Source: CBDFHV01 sp965247705 (lineage in GTDB: Bacteria > Pseudomonadota > Alphaproteobacteria > Rhodospirillales > CAMCUA01). Taken from it: DNA of 57,887 bases. The translations under genes and the position numbers were made by a program. The stretch is from NCBI GenBank assembly GCA_965247705.1, contig CBDFHV010000024.1:1-57887 (forward strand), in the 5' to 3' direction. Below, piece by piece: positions 8,759 to 16,535 of this stretch (the first letter of the stretch is position 1; every line of letters starts with the position of its first letter). The notes below the pieces were generated by a model. It was not told the DNA's origin and did no database searches. It saw only the letters and a program-made list of their open reading frames with translations.

Positions 8759-10489
8759 ATGGAGATCGATCCCTTCAAGCGAGAACTGCTCAAGAACGCG
8801 CTGGTCACCGTCGCCGACAACATGATCGTCTCGGTCATCCGCACGGCCCGCTCGACGGTGGTCAAGAGCAACCTGGACTTCTCCGCCTCGATCTGCGACG
8901 CCCAGGGGCAGCTGGTGGCCCAGGGCCTGGCCCTGCCCGTGCACATGGGGGCCACCATGCCGGCGCTCAAGGGATGCCTGGATCATTACGGCAACGACAT
9001 CCAGCCGGGCGACATTCTCGCCAACAACGACCCCTATTCGGGGGCGAGCCACCTGAACGACATCTTCATGTTCAAACCGGTCTTCCGGGACGGCGAGCTG
9101 CTGATGTTCCTCAACCTCATCCTGCATCACACGGACATGGGCGGGCGCGTCCCCGGCGGCAACGCCACGGACAGCACGGAGATTTTCCAGGAGGGCTTGC
9201 GCATCCCGCCGACCAAGATCGTCGAGGCCGGGCGGCCTAACGACACCCTGATGCGAATCATCCAGACCAACGTCCGCGTGCCGGACAAGGTGCTCGGCGA
9301 CGTCCGGGCCCAGATCGCGTCCCTCGATTTCGCCGAGCGGGAGATGCTCAAACTGATCGAGGGATACGAGCTGGCCGAGTTCAAGGCCTACATGTCCGAT
9401 CTGATCGACTACACCGAACGGCTGACTCGCGCCGGCATCGCCGCCCTGCCCGACGGGTCGGTGGCGTTCACCGACTGGAGCGACGACGACGGCGCCGGAA
9501 ACGGGCCCGTGAAGTTTCACGTGACGCTCACCGTCGAGGGCGACGAAATGACCGTGGATTTCACCGGCACGTCGCCGCAGACCACCGGCGCCATGAACTG
9601 CAATTTCTGGTTCACCGCGTCCTGCGCCTATGCGGCCGTCCGAACCCTCCTCGACGTTTCCATGCCCAACAACGCCGGGTTCTACCGCCCGATTCGGGTG
9701 ACGGTACCCGAACGCTCCTTCCTCAACGCCGCCTTTCCCGCCCCCGTCGGCGCCCGCGGATCGGCCGGATACCGGGCGCGCACGTTGGTTCTCGGGGCGC
9801 TCGCCGAGTTGGTGCCGGAGCGCATACCGGCCTGTCCCGGCGGCTCGGAATTCGGCATCGTGCTGGCGGGCTACGAGGCGAACCGCAAACCGTTCCTGTT
9901 CCTCGAGTTCCACAACATCACCGGTCAAGGAGGCGGTCCCGACAGGGACGGACAGGAGGGCGGACCGTTCAGCCTGGGCAATCCCGCCAACGTGCCCGTC
10001 GAGATCATCGAGGCGGAAAATCCCATCCGCATCGACACCTACGCCCTGCTTCCGGACACCTGCGGCGCCGGCAAGTATCGTGGCGCGCTGGGAATCGTCC
10101 GCCAATACCGGGTGCTGGCCGACCAGACGACGGTGCAGCTGCGTTCCGACCGTCAACACCATCGCCCGTTCGGCCTGTTCGGGGGACAAGGGGGTTCCTT
10201 CGGCCGGTGCATACTCAATCCCGGAGACGGCGCCCAGGTCCTGCCGTCCAAGTTCGTCCGCACCTTTGGCGGGGACGACGTCATACGCGGTGAAATGCCG
10301 GGTTCCGGCGGATACGGCGACCCCTTGGAACGGAACCCGGAGCGGGTGGCCGACGACGTGATCGAGGAGAAAATTTCCGTCTCGCACGCCCGTCAGGCCT
10401 ATGGGGTGATCATCGACGGAGACTCCATGCGTCTGGATGTGTCGGCGACAACGGCCCGGCGCGCCAAGATTGCGGGGCGGGCCCGATGA
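8759..10489 (+). CDS. hyuB: Hydantoinase B/oxoprolinase family protein, B subunit (576 aa)
   Basis: This is the partner of HyuA in ATP-dependent amide or ring hydrolysis or carboxylation. I place the start at the ATG at 8759 (MEIDPFKRELLKNAL) because GAGGAG lies seven bases upstream; an ATG at 8732 overlapping the hyuA stop is the alternative and adds nine residues. The frame is open far upstream, but that is a shadow of hyuA. Family motifs include LDFSASICDAQGQLVAQG and NNDPYSGASHLNDI (near residue 90), and GQEGGPFSLGNPANVP towards the C-terminus. The stop overlaps the next gene (ATGA). Length is typical. Confidence 0.87.
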   Translation: MEIDPFKRELLKNALVTVADNMIVSVIRTARSTVVKSNLDFSASICDAQGQLVAQGLALPVHMGATMPALKGCLDHYGNDIQPGDILANNDPYSGASHLNDIFMFKPVFRDGELLMFLNLILHHTDMGGRVPGGNATDSTEIFQEGLRIPPTKIVEAGRPNDTLMRIIQTNVRVPDKVLGDVRAQIASLDFAEREMLKLIEGYELAEFKAYMSDLIDYTERLTRAGIAALPDGSVAFTDWSDDDGAGNGPVKFHVTLTVEGDEMTVDFTGTSPQTTGAMNCNFWFTASCAYAAVRTLLDVSMPNNAGFYRPIRVTVPERSFLNAAFPAPVGARGSAGYRARTLVLGALAELVPERIPACPGGSEFGIVLAGYEANRKPFLFLEFHNITGQGGGPDRDGQEGGPFSLGNPANVPVEIIEAENPIRIDTYALLPDTCGAGKYRGALGIVRQYRVLADQTTVQLRSDRQHHRPFGLFGGQGGSFGRCILNPGDGAQVLPSKFVRTFGGDDVIRGEMPGSGGYGDPLERNPERVADDVIEEKISVSHARQAYGVIIDGDSMRLDVSATTARRAKIAGRAR

Positions 10490-11901
10490 CGGCGCCGGCC
10501 GCCACGGAGTTGGCGGCGGCGTTCACCGCGTCGGTCCGGCTCGCGGATATTCCGCCCGAAGTGGCGCACTTGGGAAAGAAATCCATCCTCGACTGCCTGG
10601 CGACGGGCCTCTCCGGATCGGTGGCCCCGGGCAGCGCGGTGATACGGCGTTACGTCGAGACCCTGGGCTGTGCGCCGGGGCCCTGCACGGTGATCGGCTC
10701 GGCGCTTCGCCCGCCGCCCCGGTTCGCCGCGCTGGCCAACGGCACGGCAATGCACATCGACGACTTCGACGACACCTGGCAGTCGCGGCCCGATGGCCCC
10801 CGTGCCCGGCACACGGCCCGCATGGGCGTGCACCCCTCTGGTTCCGTCCTGTCGGCGGTGCTGGCGGCGGCCAAGGGCGAGGGCCGGTCCGGCGCCGACG
10901 TGCTCGCCGCCTGCGTGGTGGGGGTCGAGATTGCCTGCGCGGTCTTCGACGCCACGGACGCCGTCGAGGTGGACAACGCGCTGCACACCACCAGCAGTTG
11001 CGCCCTCGTGGGCGCGGCCGCCGGCGTCGCCAACCTGCGGCGACTCGGCGAGGGGGATGTCCGGCGGATGCTGGGAATCGCCTGCGATCAAACCGGCGGA
11101 CTGACCGCCCAGGCCGGCAACATGGCCAAGTCCTGGCACGGCGGGCGTGCCGCCGAGGGCGCGATCGTCGCCGCCGACCTTACCGCGCTCGGGTTTACCG
11201 CCGAGGAGTTCGTGTTCGAGCATCCGGGCGGTTACTTTCAGTTCGAGGGGGGCGGATACGACGAGACACCCATGCGCCACCTGGGCGATCCGTGGTGTTT
11301 CGTCGACCGGGGCCTGTGGCTGAAGCCCTACCCCACCGGCAGCCTCGGCCACTCGCCCATGACCAAGATGCTGGAACTGATCGTCAAGCACGACGTGACG
11401 CCGGATCAGGTCGACAAGATCCGGGTGCGGACCCGCGACGGTGTCCTCCGGACCCTGGCCTACCACCGTCCGACGCAGGCCCTGGAGGCCAAGTTCAGCC
11501 TGGAGTTCTGTCTCGCGACCCTGCTCTTGGAACGTAGCCTGGGATTGACGCATATCGACGACGCCTTCGTCGGCCGGCCCGAGGTGCAGGACCTGATCGG
11601 GCGAACCGAGTACACGCCCATCCCCGAGGCAGAGGCCCGGGACGGGGGCTACACCCTGGTCACGTCTTTTGTCGAGTTGGCGTTGAAGGACGGGCGCCGC
11701 CTGGGCGGCCGTGTGGATTACGGCAAAGGCAGCAAGGCGAACCCAATGAGCGATGACGAGGTGGCCGAGAAGTTCCGCCTCTGCGCCCGCTATGCTCGGT
11801 GGCCGGAGGACAAAGCTGAAGGGGCCGTCGCGGCCACGCGGCGACTGGAGGAGCTTGCCGATGTGCGGAATCTGACCGTGCTCCTTTCCCGAAATCCATG
11901 A
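10486..11901 (+). CDS. MmgE/PrpD family protein, second paralogue (471 aa)
   Basis: This is a second MmgE/PrpD protein, translationally coupled to hyuB through an ATGA overlap. Motifs include GKKSILDCLATGLSG at the N-terminus, ANGTAMHIDDFDDTWQ near residue 83 and KPYPTGSLGHSP near residue 285, all at the expected family positions. It is clearly diverged from the minus-strand copy at 543-1907, for example DFDDTW against LELDEC at the same place, so the two probably act on different intermediates of one pathway. It is the last gene of the plus-strand operon. The exact reaction is unknown. Confidence 0.85.
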   Translation: MTAPAATELAAAFTASVRLADIPPEVAHLGKKSILDCLATGLSGSVAPGSAVIRRYVETLGCAPGPCTVIGSALRPPPRFAALANGTAMHIDDFDDTWQSRPDGPRARHTARMGVHPSGSVLSAVLAAAKGEGRSGADVLAACVVGVEIACAVFDATDAVEVDNALHTTSSCALVGAAAGVANLRRLGEGDVRRMLGIACDQTGGLTAQAGNMAKSWHGGRAAEGAIVAADLTALGFTAEEFVFEHPGGYFQFEGGGYDETPMRHLGDPWCFVDRGLWLKPYPTGSLGHSPMTKMLELIVKHDVTPDQVDKIRVRTRDGVLRTLAYHRPTQALEAKFSLEFCLATLLLERSLGLTHIDDAFVGRPEVQDLIGRTEYTPIPEAEARDGGYTLVTSFVELALKDGRRLGGRVDYGKGSKANPMSDDEVAEKFRLCARYARWPEDKAEGAVAATRRLEELADVRNLTVLLSRNP

Positions 11902-12083
11902 CATATTGGTGACGTCCGGCTTCTTTTGACTGGGATACCCTTGTTTGACAACTACCGATTTCTTTGGAGCGCACAATGAAACAATGGATCATTAACTGGG
12001 AACCGCCGTTCCTGGGCGCGCGAACGGTCGGTAGCGTCGCCGAATCGGGCGCTTGCGTCGGATGGAGTCCGGACATCCGCACC

Positions 12084-12180
12084 TAGTGTTCCGATCGAGA
12101 CATTTCGTTCCCATTAAATCTACGCAAACTGCGACCTTCACCCCCGGGCTCAGGAACCAAATGTTAGAATCGCAACACTA
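12084..12180. mobile_element. 97-bp MITE derived from an IS630-family element
   Basis: A 97-bp unit bounded by TA on both sides has ends TAGTGTTCCGATCGAGACAT (left) and, as reverse complement of the right, TAGTGTTGCGATTCTAACAT. The two ends resemble the two ends of the intact IS630 element at 31.0-32.1 kb: the left end here matches that element's right end, and the right end here matches its left end. The interior is too short for a gene. It therefore looks like an internally deleted, non-autonomous copy. The next IS sits exactly at its right-hand TA. Confidence 0.65.
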
Positions 12181-13018
12181 GGGTCCAGACTCATTCAAAT
12201 CCAATAACAGATGAGTGCGGCGAGACATAGTCCGGCGAGAAAGTTTTCCGCCTTCTTGTCGTATCGCGTGGCGATGCGTCGGAAGTCCTTGAGGCGTCCG
12301 AACATGCGCTCGATGGTGTTTCGGTCTTTGTATCGCTCTGTGTCGAAGGGATGAGGTTGTTTGCGGTTCACCTTGTTGGGGATGACCGGCTGGATTTTCT
12401 GGCGTAGCAGGCAGGCGCGCCAGTGGTCGGCGTCATAGGCCTTGTCGGCGAGAAGATAGCGCGTCCTCGGCAGATGCGCGGCGAGCATGACGGCGCCCTT
12501 GATGTCGGCGGTCTGGCCGGGCGTGAGATAGAAGGCCAGGGGCCGGCAATGTTCGTCGCTCAGGGCATGGACCTTGGTGTTGCGTCCGCCCTTTGTGCGG
12601 CCGATGGCCTGAGCAGAGGTCCCCCTTTTCCGCCGCCGGCGCAGCGATGCGCCTTGACGTGTGTGGTGTCGATGGAGACCTGTTGCGGTGTCCCTGCCAG
12701 GCTCTCCGTCAAAGCCGGGAACAGGTACTGCCAGTGACCACGTTGCGACCACCGGTTATAGCGATTGTAGACCGTCGTCGAAGGCCCGTACGCCGGTGGG
12801 CAGTCCTGCCAGCGGCAGCCCGACTGGAGAACGTGAAGGATGCCACTGATGATCCGCCGATCATCCTCGCGCCGCTTACCCGCCGCGTAGTAAGGAAGAT
12901 GCGGCTCGATCGCCGCCCATTGCTGATCTGAGAGCCAAAATGATCCGCGCATGCCTCAAAACCTCCTGCGTTCGGTTCCAAGATATTGAATCAGATAATG
13001 GTTAATGAGTTATGACCC
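12181..13018 (-). mobile_element. IS5-family (IS427 group) insertion sequence, 838 bp
   Basis: The ends are imperfect inverted repeats: left GGGTCCAGACTCATT at 12181 and, as reverse complement of the right, GGGTCATAACTCATT ending at 13018. A TA is duplicated at 12179-12180 and 13019-13020 and, with the flanking C and G, restores a CTAG target. Size and two-frame transposase are normal for the IS427 group. It looks complete and potentially active. It sits at the junction between the MITE and the 3' end of the IS630 gene at 13035. Confidence 0.8.
12195..12952 (-). CDS. IS5-family transposase, two overlapping frames with programmed frameshift
   Basis: The upstream frame (12952 down to 12560) begins MRGSFWLSDQQWAAIEPHLP and contains the first catalytic Asp in SIDTTHVKAHR. 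The downstream frame (from 12752 to 12195) carries the rest, including LADKAYDADHWR with the second Asp and RNTIERMFGRLKDFRR with the Glu. The frames join at a GGAAAAGGGGG run near 12628-12638. Slipping back one base after AAA restores the continuous sequence GGKRGTSAQAIGRTKGG expected for the family. This is the normal IS427-group arrangement rather than a mutation. Confidence 0.82.
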
Positions 13019-13244
13019 TAGTCACCTGATTCATTCAGATTGAAGGGTACAGATGCTTGAGCTTAATTCGAGCGTCTGAGGTGGTGAACTGCCAATCGGC
13101 CTTGGCGTGGTGGGTATTGCGGTCGTCTTGCCACGTGGCGATTTCGTCGATCAGGGACTGCTTGTCGGGGATACGGCGGTCGAGGCACTGCGCGGTCAGG
13201 ACGCCGAGCTCGGACTCCGCCAGATTGAGCCAAGATCCATGTTT

Positions 13245-15045
13245 GACGGGGCGGTAAAAAGTTGTTGGCCGATGGCGTGCTTGTACAGGTCTTTGCGGTT
13301 CGGTGAAGAATATTTGCCTGTCTCCGCGTTGCTGGTGGATAAAACCTGATATTACCTATCCTTGGCTTCTCCTTGGCTTCGTTTTTTATGGTGCGATTGC
13401 CGCGCAGCGTCGGATATTAAGGCCGAGGGCACGCAGATTGACCACGTAGCGCATGGCCGGCATGCCGCGAATGCGTAGGTGAGCCAGGTTCATCTGGTAC
13501 TTTAATCGCGACATGGTCGCTTCTATGCCGGCCCGCCATCTGTAGACGTCGCGGAAGGCATCGCTTTGTTCATAAAGCCGGCGCTTTTGGTTGGCAGCCC
13601 TGGCCGGGGTATATTGAAAGCGGGAAAATTGGCCGTCACGCTTGGCCGCCTGCACGGGACATCGCAGTATATCGGGACATTTTTGGCAGATGGAGAGGTC
13701 GAAACGGGCCTGCAGCTTGGCTTTGGCGAGCGAGGCTGAAACCGGTTCGACGTTATTGGGACAGCGCAAGACCAAGCCTTCTTCGTTGAGAGTGAAATCC
13801 TCCAACGTCAACCGTCCCGAGACGGCGCCTTTCGGCGGTCGCGCGGGCGCCACGAGATTGATGTTCTGTTCGCGCGTCAGAGCCATGTTGTCACTGGAAC
13901 CGTAATGTGAATCACCCAGCATCACCGCCGGCGTCAGCGCGCGCTCGCTCAGATCATCCAGCGCATCGGCCAAGCGATGGCCGTCATGCACCGTCATCTT
14001 GTGGACCTCCACGTGGGTGATGAGGTCCGGTGTCGCGGCAACCGCCTCGTTACTGTCATCTTCACAATAGGTTTCGACGATCTGCGCCATGTATCCCTGA
14101 CCCTTGTGCGCGTTGTAGCTCGCGTCCGGGTCGGCCGGATTGCCGACGGTATCGCACGGCACATCCTTTGGATCTCGAATCGCGGCGCGCTTTGCGTCAC
14201 GATCGCCACACTCATCATCAACGATCTCGAACTGATCGCGCAGAACCCTCTCCAGGATCGCAAAACTGGAAAGCTTTGCCGCCGCCGTGTCACGGAATTG
14301 CAGCACCAGGGCTAGGAGATCCTGACCCGCTTCGCCGAGGCGGCGTTTTGAAACACTCGGCGCCGTATTCGCGAACGCGCCATTGCCCTCGCGATCGACA
14401 TAGCGGCGGATCACCTCCTTGCTGATCTGCTCGTGTAGACCGGGATGATATCGCTCAAGCTCACGGGCAAACTTCGAGATGCTCTCAACAACGATACCAA
14501 GTCGTGTCAGCGCCCGCATCGCCGAACGAAGGGCCGTCGAATCCATGCGTTGGTGGCTGGTATCGACAGAGAACCCCTGCACCAGCCGATCCGTCAAACA
14601 CCGGAACAGCAATTCATCGAGACCTTGTTCGATAAACAGACGGCGATAGTTGCGCAGGGTTTTCTCACAGAAATAGCTGTCCGCTTCGCTGCGCACGTCC
14701 AAGGCATAGTGCCACGCCATATTGAAGGCCAGGGCCTCGACGGTCTCTGCATCGCTCAGATCGTGCAGCTGCTGCAAAAGCAAGACCCCGATGACAACGT
14801 GTAGATCCTTCGATGGTCGGCCCATGCGTTCATCAAGGTGACGGCAAAGATCGTCAACCGGAAGTTCGACAAGCAGATGGTTCCGAAAAACCCCGGCCCA
14901 GGATTGCTCCATCAGGCGCCGACGTTTGTCCCCGAAATCGGACCAGCGATCAAACAATTCCCCAGTCCGTCGGTCGCGTAAAGTAAACATGCACAATTAT
15001 AATCCAGCCGACTCTCATGAGGAATCGACTTTTTACCGCCCCGTC
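13245..15045 (-). mobile_element. IS1182-like insertion sequence, 1,801 bp
   Basis: The termini are inverted repeats of GACGGGGCGGTAAAAAGT, identical over 18 bases at both ends. A perfect 7-bp target duplication, CATGTTT, lies at 13238-13244 and 15046-15052. The target is the catalytic region of an older IS630 transposase gene. The intact reading frame, matching termini and perfect duplication suggest a recent, probably functional insertion. Confidence 0.85.
13386..14996 (-). CDS. Transposase, IS1182-like (536 aa)
   Basis: This is a full-length DDE transposase of the IS1182 type. The N-terminal half contains the DUF772-like region (LPVDDLCRHLDERMGRPSKD and LSDAETVEALAFNMAWHYAL), followed by VDTSHQRMDSTALRS with a likely first catalytic Asp near residue 200. 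HYGSSDN with the second Asp lies near residue 380, and the C-terminal YRWRAGIEATMSRLKYQ has the Glu. It fills most of the element at 13245-15045. No frameshift is seen. An assignment to a related unclassified group is possible, because IS1182, IS5 and ISNCY transposases share this fold. Confidence 0.8.
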   Translation of the reverse strand: MCMFTLRDRRTGELFDRWSDFGDKRRRLMEQSWAGVFRNHLLVELPVDDLCRHLDERMGRPSKDLHVVIGVLLLQQLHDLSDAETVEALAFNMAWHYALDVRSEADSYFCEKTLRNYRRLFIEQGLDELLFRCLTDRLVQGFSVDTSHQRMDSTALRSAMRALTRLGIVVESISKFARELERYHPGLHEQISKEVIRRYVDREGNGAFANTAPSVSKRRLGEAGQDLLALVLQFRDTAAAKLSSFAILERVLRDQFEIVDDECGDRDAKRAAIRDPKDVPCDTVGNPADPDASYNAHKGQGYMAQIVETYCEDDSNEAVAATPDLITHVEVHKMTVHDGHRLADALDDLSERALTPAVMLGDSHYGSSDNMALTREQNINLVAPARPPKGAVSGRLTLEDFTLNEEGLVLRCPNNVEPVSASLAKAKLQARFDLSICQKCPDILRCPVQAAKRDGQFSRFQYTPARAANQKRRLYEQSDAFRDVYRWRAGIEATMSRLKYQMNLAHLRIRGMPAMRYVVNLRALGLNIRRCAAIAP

Positions 15046-15304
15046 CATGTTTGGGGGTGTAGTGCCACGCGAAGCGTTGGGCCAACCGCCGGGCTTCGGC
15101 GGCGGGAAAGGCCTGGTAGAGGGCCCCCTTGCTGTGGGTGCTGAGATTGTCCTGGACCAGGACAATGGTTTTGGCCTTGGCGAAGCGGATGTCGGCCAAG
15201 TCCTTCAAGACGTGGGAGTAGTCCACGGCGGCCCGGCGGTCGGTGACCGTGAAGTGGCGCCAGCCTTCGAGCGGCGCGAGGGGCTGGAGGTTCCCCATAA
15301 ACAG

Positions 15305-15597
15305 CCGAATCGGGGCCGGCTCTGGCTCAACGACGCCTCCTGCATGCGGCTCAGGCCGTGCTGGGCGAACCATGTCTGGTCCTACGACTTCGTCATGGGC
15401 CCCACGCACAATGGCAAGCGGTTCAGGATGCTGACGGTGATCGACGAGTTCACGCGCCGGCGCCTGGCCATCGTCACCGCACGGCGGCTGCAGTCGGATA
15501 ATGTCCTGCACTGCTTGGCCGATCTCTTCGTCACCCATGGTCCGCCGGACCACATCCGCTCGGACAATGGGTCGGAGTGCACCGCCCAGGCGGTGCG
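15305..15597 (+). pseudogene. IS3-family transposase (orfB) internal fragment
   Basis: An open stretch encodes the integrase core of an IS3-type transposase: RGRLWLNDASCMRL, then NHVWSYDFVM with the first catalytic Asp, LTVIDEFTRRRLAI, and HIRSDNGSECTAQAV with the second Asp. It breaks off before the catalytic Glu and lacks the N-terminus, so it is a relic. Its left junction at about 15304 abuts the truncated IS630 gene. The sequence from 15598 to 15769 contains no recognisable gene, only a hairpin with a T-rich run near 15660. Confidence 0.75.
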
Positions 15598-15769
15598 CGC
15601 CTGCCCTCGCTGCCTAACCGCATCGTCCACGCCTGATTGGCCAGCATCGGGAGGAGGCCCCGGCTTCGGCTGGTGTTCTTTTTGTGCCGTATTTGTTAGC
15701 CGAAATGTTAGCCCACCGCCCAGCATAGAGACTAAATCCCCTCTAGTATCCCCTAAGTGGTTGAATTAA

Positions 15770-15814
15770 TGGTGCCGGCGGCAGGACTTGAACCCGCAAC
15801 CCCCTGATTACAAA
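15770..15814 (-). other. Truncated tRNA-Thr(TGT) 3' half, probable att site
   Basis: On the minus strand this 45-bp stretch runs from the anticodon loop (TTTGTAATC) through a T-arm (GGGTTCAAGTCC) to the acceptor end CGCCGGC-A-CCA. This is a normal tRNA-Thr 3' half with encoded CCA. The 5' half is absent: the match stops in the anticodon loop and the sequence switches to the integrative element. Tyrosine recombinases commonly use exactly this anticodon-loop-to-3'-end segment as the att core, leaving such a partial copy at one end. No intact tRNA-Thr is present in the window. Confidence 0.65.
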
Positions 15815-15858
15815 CGAGAAATGGTCGGTGGCGAAATTCCGTCACCGCAAAGTGGAGC

Positions 15859-15881
15859 CCCGGCTACGGCCGGAGTTTTTT
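15859..15881 (+). terminator. Hairpin with T-tract next to the att-like site
   Basis: CCGGC at 15860-15864 pairs with GCCGG at 15869-15873 around a short loop and is followed by AG and six Ts, the layout of a short rho-independent terminator. A nearly identical hairpin with a T-rich tail lies at 15660-15681, on the other side of the tRNA fragment. Its presence argues against the long upstream start (GTG at 15828) for the following gene. Confidence 0.35.
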
Positions 15882-15953
15882 GTGGACGGCGTGTTGTGGG
15901 AAACAGTTGCGGGTAAGCGTTGCGCGGAAGCGCAGCCTGTGCCATACAGGCGC

Positions 15954-16535
15954 ATGGCGACGGCGACACCGAATCAGTTGAGGGACCTGTGGGTCAGGCT
16001 TACCGGAGCACCGATGGCCGACACGAGGCACCGAGTCCGCCGCGGTATCGAGTCGGGGCAACTGCCGAAAGGTACGGGACGTGCTGGCGGCCGCGTTGAG
16101 CCGGTGCACGCCGCGAACTTCGTGATCGCTGCCATGCAGAACTTCGAGGACGCGCGCTGGATAGCAGAGAAGGTGGAAGCCTACGCGCGGCTGGAGAAGG
16201 GGTTTGAGCGTCGTGTACCGCGCCGGCAGGCGCTGCTGTTGAGGCCAAGTAACTTCCGCGACGCCCTTACAGACATCATTGCCGAAGCCATGAAAGAGGC
16301 CGGCCGGGAGCGGGTACTCAACGCGGTGGAGACCATCAGCGTGTGGCGCGGCTGGAACGCGTACGGCGCTGAGATCGCATGGCGCGACGGCACCACCTCG
16401 GAGTTCGCCCGTGAGACGCCGCAACCTGCCCCAGAGCCGTATCCCATGGTGGTGCAAAGCTCGCTGCCGGGCGGTGCGATAGTGGAGATCGCCGACCTGT
16501 TAGCAGGGCGGAGCGTACCGGAGGCTGCTGACTGA
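15954..16535 (+). CDS. Unknown protein of the integrative element (193 aa)
   Basis: I do not recognise this protein. I start it at the ATG at 15954 (MATATPNQLRDLWVRL); a GTG at 15828 would add 42 residues, but that stretch overlaps a terminator-like hairpin. It is soluble, charged and rich in Arg. The N-terminal part (RLTGAPMADTRHRVRRGIESGQLP) could be a small DNA-binding helical unit, but this is a guess. The stop overlaps the start of the next gene by one base (TGATG), so the two are translationally coupled and probably act together. Confidence 0.6.
   Translation: MATATPNQLRDLWVRLTGAPMADTRHRVRRGIESGQLPKGTGRAGGRVEPVHAANFVIAAMQNFEDARWIAEKVEAYARLEKGFERRVPRRQALLLRPSNFRDALTDIIAEAMKEAGRERVLNAVETISVWRGWNAYGAEIAWRDGTTSEFARETPQPAPEPYPMVVQSSLPGGAIVEIADLLAGRSVPEAAD

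Larger units (their letters stand above)
13035..15303 (-). pseudogene. IS630-family transposase split by an IS1182-like insertion
   Basis: The C-terminal part lies at 13035-13244 (ending HLYPSI, stop at 13035-13037) and the preceding part at 15046-15303 (from LFMGNLQPLAP to HYTPKHG). Removing the element at 13245-15045 and one 7-bp duplicate rejoins the two exactly in frame as YTPKHGSWLNLAESELG, the classic IS630 catalytic Glu region. DNLSTH with an Asp is also present. The N-terminal half is missing: at about 15304 the sequence switches to an IS3 fragment on the other strand. The gene was thus 5'-truncated and then interrupted. Confidence 0.8.

Noticed and set aside
15017..15553. Single genes spanning 15.0-15.6 kb on either strand
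   Set aside because: Each long frame here is a chimera of an IS630 fragment on the minus strand and an IS3 fragment on the plus strand joined near 15304.
15660..15881. The two similar GC hairpins with T-rich tails as direct repeats of the integrative element
   Set aside because: They share only about 25 bases and could be ordinary terminators of common sequence, so only the clearer one is listed as a terminator-like feature.
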